From Carboxylicivirga agarovorans (GTDB lineage: Bacteria; Bacteroidota; Bacteroidia; Bacteroidales; Marinilabiliaceae), in the NCBI RefSeq assembly GCF_050589845.1, contig NZ_JBNGPA010000002.1, positions 1 through 64,000 of the forward strand: a stretch of DNA of 64,000 nucleotides. The letters run 5' to 3'. Below, one piece after another: positions 26,152 through 35,401 of this stretch. The stretch's first letter is position 1. The number at the start of each line of letters is the position of its first letter. The position numbers were made by a program, and so were the translations under genes. The notes below the pieces were generated by a model that did not search any database, had not been told where the DNA came from, and was given only the letters and a program-made list of their open reading frames with translations.

Positions 26152-27262
26152 TAGCAGATATCCCTCAATAAACGCATCAGGATTGTTATCAAAAGAACGT
26201 AGATTTCAAAACCTTGATATATTAAGAGGTTTGATGGCATTGTTTGTTGTCATCTACCATATTCCGCAACTTTCCAGAGCTGTTGGCTTACCACATTTTG
26301 CTGATTGGCCTGTTTTTAACCGGGGCACTGAAGCTGTGAAAGTTTTCTTTACCTTGAGTGGTTATTTGATCATCGGATTGCTTTATGATGAAAAGAGCAA
26401 GTCAGGATCGATTAGTATCCGAAACTTTTATATCAGGAGGATTTTACGCTTATATCCGGTCTATTACGCAGTGCTGATATTTGGGTTCACGTATTATCAT
26501 TTTATTCTACCAAAGCTTGGTGTTAATTATGAGGTGAATTATAATTTGCTGGAAGCTATTGTGTTAAATGTGGCATTTTTACCAAATGTCTTTGTTGTCC
26601 AATATGAGCCCGGTTCTATATTATTAATTTTATGGTCCATAGGTGTAGAAGAACAGTTCTACTTGTTAATAGCTCCATTGCTGGCGTTTATAGCAACTAA
26701 AAGATATGCTAAGGGACTACTGGTCTTTACTCTTGTTTATTTGTTGCTCTTTCATTTTCCGGGAACGTCAGTCTTAAAATCAAATTGGCTTTATTATTAT
26801 TATATGTCAGCAGGTGGATTTGTAGCTATTATCACAAGAATGGGGTATCGATTGTCGTTCAGTTTTTTTCCTGCTCGTTTGAGTGTCTATTTGCTTTTTG
26901 TACTTTATTTTATCACAGATTGGTTTAAGTTTAGTAATGAATTTGCAAGTGAGATTTTGCAGTTGCTTCTTTTTACGATCTTGATCACTAATTTGGTTAT
27001 TGACGAATATAAAGGGGATAAAAACTCTTTTATGCGTTATTTGGGTACCATCTCTTATGGGATATATATGTACCATATGATTGTACTCAATCTGGTCTTA
27101 TTTATTACCTTAAAGCTACAGGATATATTTAATTTATCTTCGATTGCCATCATACTGTTTGTTAACCTGACCTGCATATTTGGTACTATTCTGCTTGCTC
27201 ATGTTTCGTACAGATATTTTGAATCTTATTTCTTAAGATTGAAACAAAAGTTTCGAAAATGA
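26126..27262 (+). CDS. Acyltransferase 3 family membrane protein
   Basis: About 378 residues with ten or so membrane helices and the family signature LDILRGLMALFVVIYHI near the N-terminus. No ATG precedes the signature in frame; the start is probably the TTG at 26126, overlapping the NeuD-like gene by 26 nt, or the TTG at 26183. It likely transfers an acyl group to the glycan across the inner membrane. It is only family-level similar to the protein at 14.5 kb, so the two probably have different targets. Confidence 0.85.
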   Translation: MVIRLREFNSRYPSINASGLLSKERRFQNLDILRGLMALFVVIYHIPQLSRAVGLPHFADWPVFNRGTEAVKVFFTLSGYLIIGLLYDEKSKSGSISIRNFYIRRILRLYPVYYAVLIFGFTYYHFILPKLGVNYEVNYNLLEAIVLNVAFLPNVFVVQYEPGSILLILWSIGVEEQFYLLIAPLLAFIATKRYAKGLLVFTLVYLLLFHFPGTSVLKSNWLYYYYMSAGGFVAIITRMGYRLSFSFFPARLSVYLLFVLYFITDWFKFSNEFASEILQLLLFTILITNLVIDEYKGDKNSFMRYLGTISYGIYMYHMIVLNLVLFITLKLQDIFNLSSIAIILFVNLTCIFGTILLAHVSYRYFESYFLRLKQKFRK

Positions 27263-27337
27263 AATTTCCCGTAGATCTAAAATTGAAGATGTAGGTAATA
27301 AACTCTATTGTAATAGTATATCATAAATATTAAAGTT

Positions 27338-29311
27338 ATGTGTGGAATTGCCGGAGTATATGGAGTAGAACGATGCAAAGAGTCTCGACTTTTCGAGATC
27401 AAGAATATGATTGCATCTGAACAGCATCGCGGACCTGATGGCTGGGGATACTATCTTTCACCTGAAATTGCCCTGGGACATGCCCGTTTGTCCATTGTCG
27501 ATCTGGCCACGGGTGATCAGCCATTGGTGTCAGAGAATTTGGTGATTTCTTATAATGGAGAGGTTTATAACTATATAGAGATTAGAAAAGATCTGGAAAG
27601 TAAAGGCATTCGCTTTAATACAACGAGCGATACAGAAGTAATTCTTAAGGCTTTTGCGTACTATGGAGAGCAATGTTTTAAGCTCTTCAACGGTCAGTTT
27701 GCAATACTTATCTGGGATAAACAAAAGAAGGAATTAACCATTGCAAGAGATCGTTTTGGTATACGCCCACTATACATACTTGAACATAAGCAAAAGATCT
27801 ATTTCTCCTCCGAACTGAAAGCATTTGATTATCTGGATAATTATTCGCGTGAGTTTGATGTAGAGCGTTTATTTGAGCATTGTCTTCTTTGGAATACTTA
27901 TGGTGATCATACCATATATAGAGGAATAAAATCGTTACCTGGTGGTAGCTATGCAAAATATAAAGGAGGAATTAAGCTTACAGAGCAAAAGTATTACGAG
28001 CTTGGTGATAATTACCATAATGATCAACGGTCATTTAAAGATATCGAAGAAGAATTTCAATACTTATTGCAGGACGCAGTCAGCCTGAGGTTAAGGAGTG
28101 ATGTGCCTGTTGGAGCATACCTGAGTGGAGGAATTGATAGTTCGGTGATTACTCATTTGGTTAATAAAACAACTCGTAAGCAATTTAAAACATTTTCCAT
28201 AGCCTTTGATGATAAAGAATTTGATGAATCCACCTATCAGGATGATATGGTAAGACAAATTAATTCTGATCATTATTCTTTACGAATTAATCACAGGAAC
28301 ATTGATGAGCATTTTCCCGAGGCCATTTATCATACAGACAGGCCTGTGTTCAGAACAGCTGCTGTTCCATTGTATTTATTATCTGAAAAGGTAAGGGAAA
28401 GTGACATTAGGGTTGTATTGACAGGAGAAGGTGCTGATGAAGTATTGTGGGGCTATGACTCTTTTAAGGAAGTAAAGCTACTGGATTTTTGGTCTAAGTA
28501 CCCGGAGTCTGATTTGCGACCGCAATTAATTAAAAAGCTGTATCCGCATTTGAATCATTTCAGTGATGAACGACAGTATGGAATGATGAAAATGTTCTAT
28601 GAGGGATTTTTGGGGAAGGTTAATAATAAACTGGCCTCTACTAATATTAGGATTAATAATAATAAAATCATTAAAAACTATTTTAACAGGGATTACAAAT
28701 TGAAGTATGAGGAGAAGGATATGATTGATAATATTTCTTCCATTTTACCTTCAAATTACGATTCCTGGTCACTCTTGCAGCAAAACCAGTTTTTAGAGAT
28801 CAAAACACTGTTAGCCGGATATTTGTTATCATCACAGGGTGATCGAATGTCATTGGCACATGGTATTGAAGGAAGATATCCCTTTCTGGACCATCGATTG
28901 GTTGATCATTTATTTTGCATTAATGAGAAGTATAAGATGAATGGGTTTTCACAGAAATATTTATTGACAAAATCGTTTAAAGATAATCTTCCATCTTCTA
29001 TCTTAAACCGACCTAAACGACCGTACATGTCCCCGGATTTAAGATCGTTTATTGTAAATGGAAAATTGACTGAAAATAGTGCATTCTTTCTTAGTAAAGA
29101 GATGATTGATGATTATGGTTTATTTGAATATCGCTTCTTGAAACGTTTCCTCGATAAGTTTCAAGATGGTATTCCGGCTAATATTGGTTATCGTGATAAT
29201 ATGATAATCACTTTTATATTATCTACTCAAATCGCCAATTACTGGGCTAAAAATCCAAAAGTTAAAACGCTGGCAGAAGAAGACTTAAAAGTTTGTTTAG
29301 TTGATTATTGA
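27338..29311 (+). CDS. asnB: Glutamine-dependent asparagine synthetase-like amidotransferase
   Basis: A 657-residue class II amidotransferase. The nucleophile Cys2 is present (MCGIAGVYG), as are SYNGEVYN and the glutaminase fold in the first 200 residues. The synthetase domain has the PP-loop SGGIDSSV near residue 265 and later LTGEGADEVLWGYDSF. In polysaccharide loci such proteins amidate sugar carboxyls or amino acids; in secondary metabolism relatives form amides or lactams. No uronic acid pathway gene is seen in this window, so an amino-acid acceptor fits at least as well. It stands alone after 75 nt of spacer and precedes ACP 3. Confidence 0.88.
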   Translation: MCGIAGVYGVERCKESRLFEIKNMIASEQHRGPDGWGYYLSPEIALGHARLSIVDLATGDQPLVSENLVISYNGEVYNYIEIRKDLESKGIRFNTTSDTEVILKAFAYYGEQCFKLFNGQFAILIWDKQKKELTIARDRFGIRPLYILEHKQKIYFSSELKAFDYLDNYSREFDVERLFEHCLLWNTYGDHTIYRGIKSLPGGSYAKYKGGIKLTEQKYYELGDNYHNDQRSFKDIEEEFQYLLQDAVSLRLRSDVPVGAYLSGGIDSSVITHLVNKTTRKQFKTFSIAFDDKEFDESTYQDDMVRQINSDHYSLRINHRNIDEHFPEAIYHTDRPVFRTAAVPLYLLSEKVRESDIRVVLTGEGADEVLWGYDSFKEVKLLDFWSKYPESDLRPQLIKKLYPHLNHFSDERQYGMMKMFYEGFLGKVNNKLASTNIRINNNKIIKNYFNRDYKLKYEEKDMIDNISSILPSNYDSWSLLQQNQFLEIKTLLAGYLLSSQGDRMSLAHGIEGRYPFLDHRLVDHLFCINEKYKMNGFSQKYLLTKSFKDNLPSSILNRPKRPYMSPDLRSFIVNGKLTENSAFFLSKEMIDDYGLFEYRFLKRFLDKFQDGIPANIGYRDNMIITFILSTQIANYWAKNPKVKTLAEEDLKVCLVDY

Positions 29312-29332
29312 TCTAATTAAAAAGTATACGTT

Positions 29333-29599
29333 ATGGATGAAAAATTGCTTAATAAAACAGAAATTCAAAGTCAGTTAATAGACTTTCTTTGCAATCAATT
29401 TATGGTTGAGGTTGAAGATATTGAATTGGATGAATCTCTTGTTGATACAGGTATTATTGATTCAATGGGATTAATTGAAATAGCATCGTATATTGAAAAG
29501 GAGTATGATTTTAAGGTAACGAATGAGATGATGAATCGTTCGAATTTTGGATCAGTCTATAAGATTGTAGATTTTATTGTAGCCGAAAGCCAGAAGTAA
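29333..29599 (+). CDS. Acyl carrier protein 3
   Basis: An 88-residue carrier protein with modification site Ser44 in TGIIDSMGLIEIAS, then helix III YIEKEYDFKV. It is placed between the asparagine-synthetase homologue (21 nt upstream) and the condensation domain (74 nt downstream), and so is a likely donor or acceptor for the condensation reaction. It differs clearly from carriers 1 and 2. Confidence 0.88.
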   Translation: MDEKLLNKTEIQSQLIDFLCNQFMVEVEDIELDESLVDTGIIDSMGLIEIASYIEKEYDFKVTNEMMNRSNFGSVYKIVDFIVAESQK

Positions 29600-29673
29600 T
29601 ATCATCTACCCATAGTGGTTACTTATGCTCACAACTCAATAATCATGAACTAATCTTAAAATGATCTGATTTA

Positions 29674-30939
29674 ATGATAAACCCATTGTCCTATGTGCAA
29701 CAACAGTTCTTCCTGAATAGTGTTGTTTATCCGAAAGATTCATCTTATAATATACCTCTCGTTTATAAGGTTAAGGGAGATTTAAACCCAGATTTACTTG
29801 AAAAAGCTCTTAATCTTTTAATAGACAAATACGATGTTTTAAGGTCCTCTTTCATTCGAAAAGGAAGAGAGTTTAGTCGCATTGTACATTCAAATGAAGA
29901 ATGTGTTTATAAAATAGATACACCAGAATTGCCCTATGACTTCGAAGGTGTTGAAGTAAAGGATGTTGACGATGAGGTTCATGAGTTGTTTGATTTAGGT
30001 AGGTGGCCGCTCTTTCGAGTTAAGTTGTTTAAATTCAAGGACAATGTGTCAATTTTATCCATCGTTTTTCATCATATAATTATTGATCTTCATTCATATA
30101 CAATTTTTGCTAAGGAATTATCAACTTTTTACAATTTGTTGAAAAATGGCGATAAGCCTATTGTAGAAGAAGTAAAGCATCATTATAACGATTTTGTCGA
30201 ATGGGAGGCTAAGTGGTTAAAGAGTAATGAGGCAGATACGAGGCTTGATTTTTGGTGTCGGGAATTAGGGAATAAGCATCATTTACTTAATGTTCCCGCT
30301 GGAATAAGCAGACCGGCCATGCAGAGTAAACAGGGGAAACGTTTACATTTTGAAGTAAATAGTCAACTATCTTATGGTATCAAAAAATTAGCCGAACAGC
30401 TGGCCGTGACTCCTTTTACTTTATTACTCACAGCATATTCTATTCTTTTAAGTAGATTAAGTGGTCAAAAGCAGGTTATAATTGGAGTACCTTTATCCAA
30501 TCGTCGAAAAGATTTTAACAAACAAGTCTTTGGTCCGCTAATTAATATTTTGCCGATCATCATCAATGACGCTGATGCTGATCAAAAAATAGATTTAATT
30601 CGTGAAGTCCGTTTAGCCATGCTAAAGGCTCATCGCAATCAGGAATTACCGTTTTTGCATATTGTAAATTCCTTAAATTTAAAGAAGAGCTTTGCATACA
30701 GTCCGATTTTTCAGGTGGGCTTTGCATATGAACCTAAAATAGACATGTCATTTGATAAAGTAGATGTACATCCATTGATTATTGAACGTAGAGGTGCACA
30801 ACTTGATTTATTTCTGACATATTGGGAACAAGGAGATACAATACAAGCATGTCTTGAATTTTCTTCAGATTTATATACTGAAAGCAGCATACGCGAATGG
30901 ATCGAAATGTATAAGGGTATTCTTAAAGAGTTACTCTGA
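29674..30939 (+). CDS. Stand-alone NRPS-type condensation domain
   Basis: A 421-residue condensation-domain protein. Core motif HHxxxD is seen as FHHIIIDLHSYTIF with His133, His134 and Asp138, but the usual Gly after the Asp is Leu139. Other family marks are DVLRSSFI near residue 55, TPFTLLLTAYSILLSRLSGQ, and IIGVPLSNRRKDFNKQVFGP later. It should form an amide or ester between a carrier-bound acyl or aminoacyl group and an acceptor. A free-standing copy near glycan genes suggests a small-molecule or sugar acceptor instead of a peptide line. Confidence 0.88.
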   Translation: MINPLSYVQQQFFLNSVVYPKDSSYNIPLVYKVKGDLNPDLLEKALNLLIDKYDVLRSSFIRKGREFSRIVHSNEECVYKIDTPELPYDFEGVEVKDVDDEVHELFDLGRWPLFRVKLFKFKDNVSILSIVFHHIIIDLHSYTIFAKELSTFYNLLKNGDKPIVEEVKHHYNDFVEWEAKWLKSNEADTRLDFWCRELGNKHHLLNVPAGISRPAMQSKQGKRLHFEVNSQLSYGIKKLAEQLAVTPFTLLLTAYSILLSRLSGQKQVIIGVPLSNRRKDFNKQVFGPLINILPIIINDADADQKIDLIREVRLAMLKAHRNQELPFLHIVNSLNLKKSFAYSPIFQVGFAYEPKIDMSFDKVDVHPLIIERRGAQLDLFLTYWEQGDTIQACLEFSSDLYTESSIREWIEMYKGILKELL

Positions 30940-30991
30940 AGTGATCAATTCAACCTTTTCTTCTTAATTAACTTGTTAAAACCCTAAAAAT

Positions 30992-31846
30992 ATGGATCAA
31001 TTTGTATGGTGGACGATTGAAAACAAAACTCATTTAGAGATAATTGATATTTTAGATGCTCATAAAGAATCGAGACCGTGGGTGAACTATTTTATCAATG
31101 AGTCACCTATGAGTCCTGGTAACCTTAATTCAGTATGTCGTATAGGTCATGTTCCTTTTAGTCAATGTCCACAGAATCGATTTTACTATCTCGATCAATC
31201 TCGTATTATTGAGACGGTTGCAGCGGGAGGAATCTGCACAGAAATTGATTGGGACGGCACTAATGAAGATTTACCAGAAGGATGGCAGGATAGTGTTCAA
31301 CGCGCTTATAATGAGTCAAAAAGTAATAAAGAAAGGTCAAATACGGTTGTAGCTTTATTAGCTTTTACATTATCCCGTTATCGAAAAAGAGGATTGTCAG
31401 GTAAGGTAATTAGTAAGATGTGTCTTTACGGTAAAGAAAATGGCTATGAATATTGTATTATTCCAACCCTTCCACCAGCTCAATTTCAAAAAGAGTATAT
31501 TGATACACCAGTAAGCGATTTAGCAAAAATAAGAAGGGAAGACGGCTCCTATATGGACTATTGGTTAAGGTTACATACACAGAAGGGAGCTGAAGTTTTA
31601 ACCACCAGCGAACGGTCGCATCGTTTTGTTTACAGTTTAAAAGATTTCTCGGAACACGTAAGTTCTTTTCCCCTTAATGAATCTGGAGAACATCTTGTTG
31701 CCTTGGATAAGGATAAATCCTTGGGGGGGAATGGTAAGAACATGTGGCAAAAGGTATATGTGGATCTTGACAAGGATATGGTTCAATTTGATTGGGGATG
31801 TATCTGGGTTAAATATGATCTGCAAAAATTGGAATTTAGTCTGTAA
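30992..31846 (+). CDS. GNAT-like acyltransferase of unknown specificity
   Basis: A 284-residue protein. Around residues 118-150 it has VVALLAFTLSRYRKRGLSGK, which reads like GNAT motif A (R-x-x-G-x-x acyl-CoA loop). The flanking N-terminal (WVNYFINESPMSPG) and C-terminal parts (YWLRLHTQKGAEVL) are not familiar to me. No signal peptide or membrane segment is seen. It lies between the condensation domain (52 nt gap) and the aminotransferase (18 nt gap), so it belongs to the decoration module. It may acylate an amino acid or the amino sugar. Confidence 0.7.
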   Translation: MDQFVWWTIENKTHLEIIDILDAHKESRPWVNYFINESPMSPGNLNSVCRIGHVPFSQCPQNRFYYLDQSRIIETVAAGGICTEIDWDGTNEDLPEGWQDSVQRAYNESKSNKERSNTVVALLAFTLSRYRKRGLSGKVISKMCLYGKENGYEYCIIPTLPPAQFQKEYIDTPVSDLAKIRREDGSYMDYWLRLHTQKGAEVLTTSERSHRFVYSLKDFSEHVSSFPLNESGEHLVALDKDKSLGGNGKNMWQKVYVDLDKDMVQFDWGCIWVKYDLQKLEFSL

Positions 31847-31864
31847 CCAACCTAACATATAAAT

Positions 31865-33004
31865 ATGATGAATGATAAAATATGGCTATCCTCTCCACAT
31901 ATGGGAGGGGGCGAAATGAAATACGTACAAGAAGCTTATGATACCAATTGGGTGGCTCCTCTTGGTAAAAATGTTAATATGTTTGAAGATAAACTGGCCG
32001 ATTTTTCAGGAGCATCTTATGCCTCGGCACTGAGTTCAGGAACCTCTGCCATTCACCTGGCATTGGTTTTACTAGGTGTCGGACAGGGAGATGAAGTCAT
32101 CGTTCAAAGTTTTACATTTTCAGCGAGTGCCAATCCGGTTACATATGTTGGGGCAACTCCGGTATTTGTTGACTCAGAAGAAGATACCTGGAACATGTGT
32201 CCGGATACATTAAAGAAAGCCATTGAAGACCGGATGGCGAAAGGTAAGGTCCCCAAGGCTATCATACCAGTGCATTTGTATGGTATGCCGGCAAAAATGG
32301 ATAAGATAATACAGGTCGCGGATGAATATAATATTCCCATAATAGAAGATGCTGCGGAAGCCCTTGGATCTTCGTACAAAAATAAAAAAATGGGTACCTG
32401 GGGTCACTTAGGGGTATTGTCATTTAATGGAAACAAAATAATCACGACCTCTGGAGGAGGTGCCTTGTTATCGGATGATAAAGAGTTGATAGAAAAATCA
32501 AGGTTTTTGGCGACGCAGGCAAGAGATGCGGCTCCCCATTATGAACATTCTCATATTGGATTTAATTATCGCATGAGTAATATTTTGGCCGGTATTGGAT
32601 GCGGGCAGATGGAGGTGTTGAATTCTCATATAGAAAAGAGACGTAATAATAATGTATGGTATAGAGAGCTGCTGAAAAATAGTAAGGGGGTGAAATTTCA
32701 GGAAGAACCTAATGGCGATTATTATTCCAACTATTGGTTAAGCAGTATTTGTATAGATCCTCAAAAATGCGGTATAACAAGAGAGGAGTTGCGCCTGAAA
32801 TTTGAAGAAGCAAATATTGAGTCGCGACCGCTTTGGAAACCAATGCATTTGCAACCTGTTTTTAAAGATTTTCCATTTTATTCAACAGGCGTATCAGAAC
32901 AACTTTTTAAGGATGGCTTATGTTTACCTTCAGGTAGTAATTTGTCAAGTGCGGAGCGGGATAGAATTGCGAGTGTTTTGAAAGAAACATTGGTTATCAA
33001 TTGA
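31865..33004 (+). CDS. UDP-4-keto sugar aminotransferase (PglE-like, DegT family)
   Basis: A 379-residue DegT/DnrJ/EryC1/StrS aminotransferase. The N-terminal KIWLSSPHMGGGEMKYVQEA, the FTFSASANPVTYVGATPVFV segment, EDAAEALGSSYK, and the PLP lysine in SFNGNKIITTSGGG closely match PglE. It would convert the 4-keto sugar from the PglF-like dehydratase (44.2 kb) into a 4-amino sugar, the substrate of the PglD-like or GNAT enzyme. Its place inside the NRPS-like module suggests that the 4-amino group is the site of decoration. Confidence 0.93.
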   Translation: MMNDKIWLSSPHMGGGEMKYVQEAYDTNWVAPLGKNVNMFEDKLADFSGASYASALSSGTSAIHLALVLLGVGQGDEVIVQSFTFSASANPVTYVGATPVFVDSEEDTWNMCPDTLKKAIEDRMAKGKVPKAIIPVHLYGMPAKMDKIIQVADEYNIPIIEDAAEALGSSYKNKKMGTWGHLGVLSFNGNKIITTSGGGALLSDDKELIEKSRFLATQARDAAPHYEHSHIGFNYRMSNILAGIGCGQMEVLNSHIEKRRNNNVWYRELLKNSKGVKFQEEPNGDYYSNYWLSSICIDPQKCGITREELRLKFEEANIESRPLWKPMHLQPVFKDFPFYSTGVSEQLFKDGLCLPSGSNLSSAERDRIASVLKETLVIN

Positions 33005-33173
33005 AAATTACACCCAGTATTCTAAAGGGATTTAATAGATTGGTACAACAACTCAAAATAACTGTATAACCTTATACGATCAGTGTTTCTTTATTGATTA
33101 TAGAAAAATACATCGTTGATTTTGTGTTCTTTTTTAGGGTAAAGTTATGTGTGAATTACTTGTTAATTAGTTT

Positions 33174-34247
33174 ATGTTTAGAGTTCTTAAAGCAAAAGAT
33201 CCGGAAGATTACCAGTATTGGTTGAAGATTTGGAATGAATGGGAGGATAGAGAAATCTTTGCTCATCCAAACTATCTGCAACTTTATGATCATGTGTCAG
33301 ATGCTGCTTGTGCTCTTTATAAAAGTGATGAATCGCTTATTATATTCCCTTTTTGCCTAAGAAAAATAGAACAGAATATTATAACACATGATATTTTTGA
33401 TATAATCACTCCATATGGGTATGGAGATATATATCAGATTGGTGATGATCTTGATGAATCAATCAAGCTCAGGTTTCAACATGAATATTCTGACTGGGTA
33501 AAAAAGAATAATGTAGTTAGTGAGTTTATTCGATTTAACCTAATGAGTAATAGTTTAAGATCATACATTGGTGATTTAATTGAATGTAACTCAAATATTA
33601 TATGTGATCTTACGATTGGAGTTGAAGGCTTATGGAATCAGTTTAAACCCAAAGTAAGACGAAATATAAGAAAAGCGACAAGGGTAAATTTAAAACTAGA
33701 GATAGATCATGATGGGAAACGATTAAAAGATTTTTTCCATTTGTATAATCTCACAATGGATCGTTTGCAGGCAAAATCAAAGTATTACTTTCCATTAACC
33801 TATTTTGAAAAGTTACAGAATAGCTTAAATGGGCAATGTGCTTATTTTTACATCATGCATAATGATAAAGCGATTGCATCAGTTCTCGTTTTGTTTGCAT
33901 CTAAAAAAATGTATTATTTTCTAGGAGGGTCGGATAGTGAGTATTTTGACCTTCGTCCGAATGAATTGTTGCATTTTGAGGTAATGCAATGGGGTATAAA
34001 AAAGGGAATTGAACGCTATGTGTTAGGGGGTGGTTATTCAAATAATGACAGTATATTCTCATTTAAAAAGAGTTTTTTTCCGAATGGCGTATATACTTTC
34101 TATTGTGGACAGCATATTCATGATACAAAAGTATATGACGAGTTAGTAATAAAACATGAGAATGACATAAAATCAAATGCCTTGCCGGTAGAACATTCAG
34201 CTTTTTTCCCTCGTTACAGGTCCGGGGAAAGAGGTATTGTGATTTAA
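33174..34247 (+). CDS. FemAB/GNAT-like transferase 1
   Basis: A 357-residue protein with paired GNAT folds as in FemAB-type proteins (acetyltransferase-6 family). KPKVRRNIRKATRVNLKLEI is the typical helix after the first fold, and FLGGSDSEYFDLRPNELLHF resembles the second-fold core. FemAB proteins transfer amino acids from aminoacyl-tRNA to cell-wall precursors; close relatives in polysaccharide loci have unproven roles. It follows the aminotransferase after 169 nt and precedes a second FemAB-like gene. I infer aminoacyl or acyl transfer to the glycan precursor. Confidence 0.78.
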   Translation: MFRVLKAKDPEDYQYWLKIWNEWEDREIFAHPNYLQLYDHVSDAACALYKSDESLIIFPFCLRKIEQNIITHDIFDIITPYGYGDIYQIGDDLDESIKLRFQHEYSDWVKKNNVVSEFIRFNLMSNSLRSYIGDLIECNSNIICDLTIGVEGLWNQFKPKVRRNIRKATRVNLKLEIDHDGKRLKDFFHLYNLTMDRLQAKSKYYFPLTYFEKLQNSLNGQCAYFYIMHNDKAIASVLVLFASKKMYYFLGGSDSEYFDLRPNELLHFEVMQWGIKKGIERYVLGGGYSNNDSIFSFKKSFFPNGVYTFYCGQHIHDTKVYDELVIKHENDIKSNALPVEHSAFFPRYRSGERGIVI

Positions 34248-34273
34248 TATCAAGAACAACATTAATATATCAA

Positions 34274-35386
34274 GTGCAAGATCAAATTACTTTTACCTGG
34301 ACTAAGTCAGAAGATGATTTAATGGAATGGGATAGTTATTTAAAAAATAATTCCAGAGGCCATTGTCAACAGGTTAGTCACTACCTGAAATCGTTTTCCA
34401 AATATCCTTTTTGTGATTATGATCTTTTAATTGTTAGAAACAGTAAAGGATATATAATTGGAGGTATAGGTTTTATAATTATTGGAATTCCATATTTTAA
34501 AATTTTATTTGCTCCTAATGGTCCAATAATCTCAAAGGGAAGTGAATTTATTTTTAGTGATGTAGTAGAAAACTCTATTAAAAGGGGCAAGCGAATAAAA
34601 GCCTTCTATTGTCAGATTAAAGCACCAATTTTAAAAGATATCAATTCGGATTATGAGAAATTTGCCCTTGTTGATATAAGTGAGGATGGTGCTTACTATA
34701 AAGGAGAGAAGGGTAGTCAAATTGATTTCCTAACGGCTACGAATGGGTTTAAGGCAATCAGATTAGGCAATGATCAGCACTCATACGATAGATTAAGTGA
34801 AAGCTTCAATACCAACACTAAACGAAATATTAGAAAAGCTTATTCTAATGAGCTTGAGTTGAGGTTTGTGACATCAATTCAAGAGGTTAAAGAAGCTTAT
34901 CAAATTGTTGAGCAGGTTGCAGGCATTCAAAAATACAAGGTGCGGTCATGGACTAAGATGAGGTCGTTTTTAATGAATATGATTGCAAATGACTTATGTA
35001 TTGTTCCGTGTTGTTACGTTAATGGTGAAATGCAAGGAGTCTTAATAGTATTTGATATTGGTCAACGGTTTAACTATGTATATGGTGGTATTTTACGGAG
35101 TTCACCAGATTTAAGAATTGGACATTTTTTGCACAATGAGATGATAAAACACAGCATTCAGAAAGGCTATGCATGTTATGACTTTGGGTTGGCAGGCAAT
35201 GTTGGTATTAACAGATTTAAGGATGGTTTTGGTGCCATGAATATTGAATTTGAGGATTCTCGTTATTGGATAATAAATGGCTTTAAAATGCAACTTTTTC
35301 TTTTTCTTAATAAAGCCAGGTATTTATTAACTAATAGCCTTTCAAATTTGAAGTTAGTGACAGGTAACATTATTAAAACGAAATAA
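34274..35386 (+). CDS. FemAB-like transferase 2
   Basis: A 370-residue protein with a GTG start. The core segments are NTNTKRNIRKAYSNELELRF, VYGGILRSSPDLRIGHFLHN and YDFGLAGNVGINRFKDGFG; the last is typical of FemABX proteins. It is related to the preceding protein in fold but not closely in sequence, so they probably add different residues or act as a pair like FemA and FemB. It lies 26 nt after gene 1 and 15 nt before the MBOAT gene. An aminoacyl-tRNA donor is possible but not shown. Confidence 0.8.
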   Translation: MQDQITFTWTKSEDDLMEWDSYLKNNSRGHCQQVSHYLKSFSKYPFCDYDLLIVRNSKGYIIGGIGFIIIGIPYFKILFAPNGPIISKGSEFIFSDVVENSIKRGKRIKAFYCQIKAPILKDINSDYEKFALVDISEDGAYYKGEKGSQIDFLTATNGFKAIRLGNDQHSYDRLSESFNTNTKRNIRKAYSNELELRFVTSIQEVKEAYQIVEQVAGIQKYKVRSWTKMRSFLMNMIANDLCIVPCCYVNGEMQGVLIVFDIGQRFNYVYGGILRSSPDLRIGHFLHNEMIKHSIQKGYACYDFGLAGNVGINRFKDGFGAMNIEFEDSRYWIINGFKMQLFLFLNKARYLLTNSLSNLKLVTGNIIKTK

Positions 35387-35401
35387 CATTAGCACTTATA
35401 T

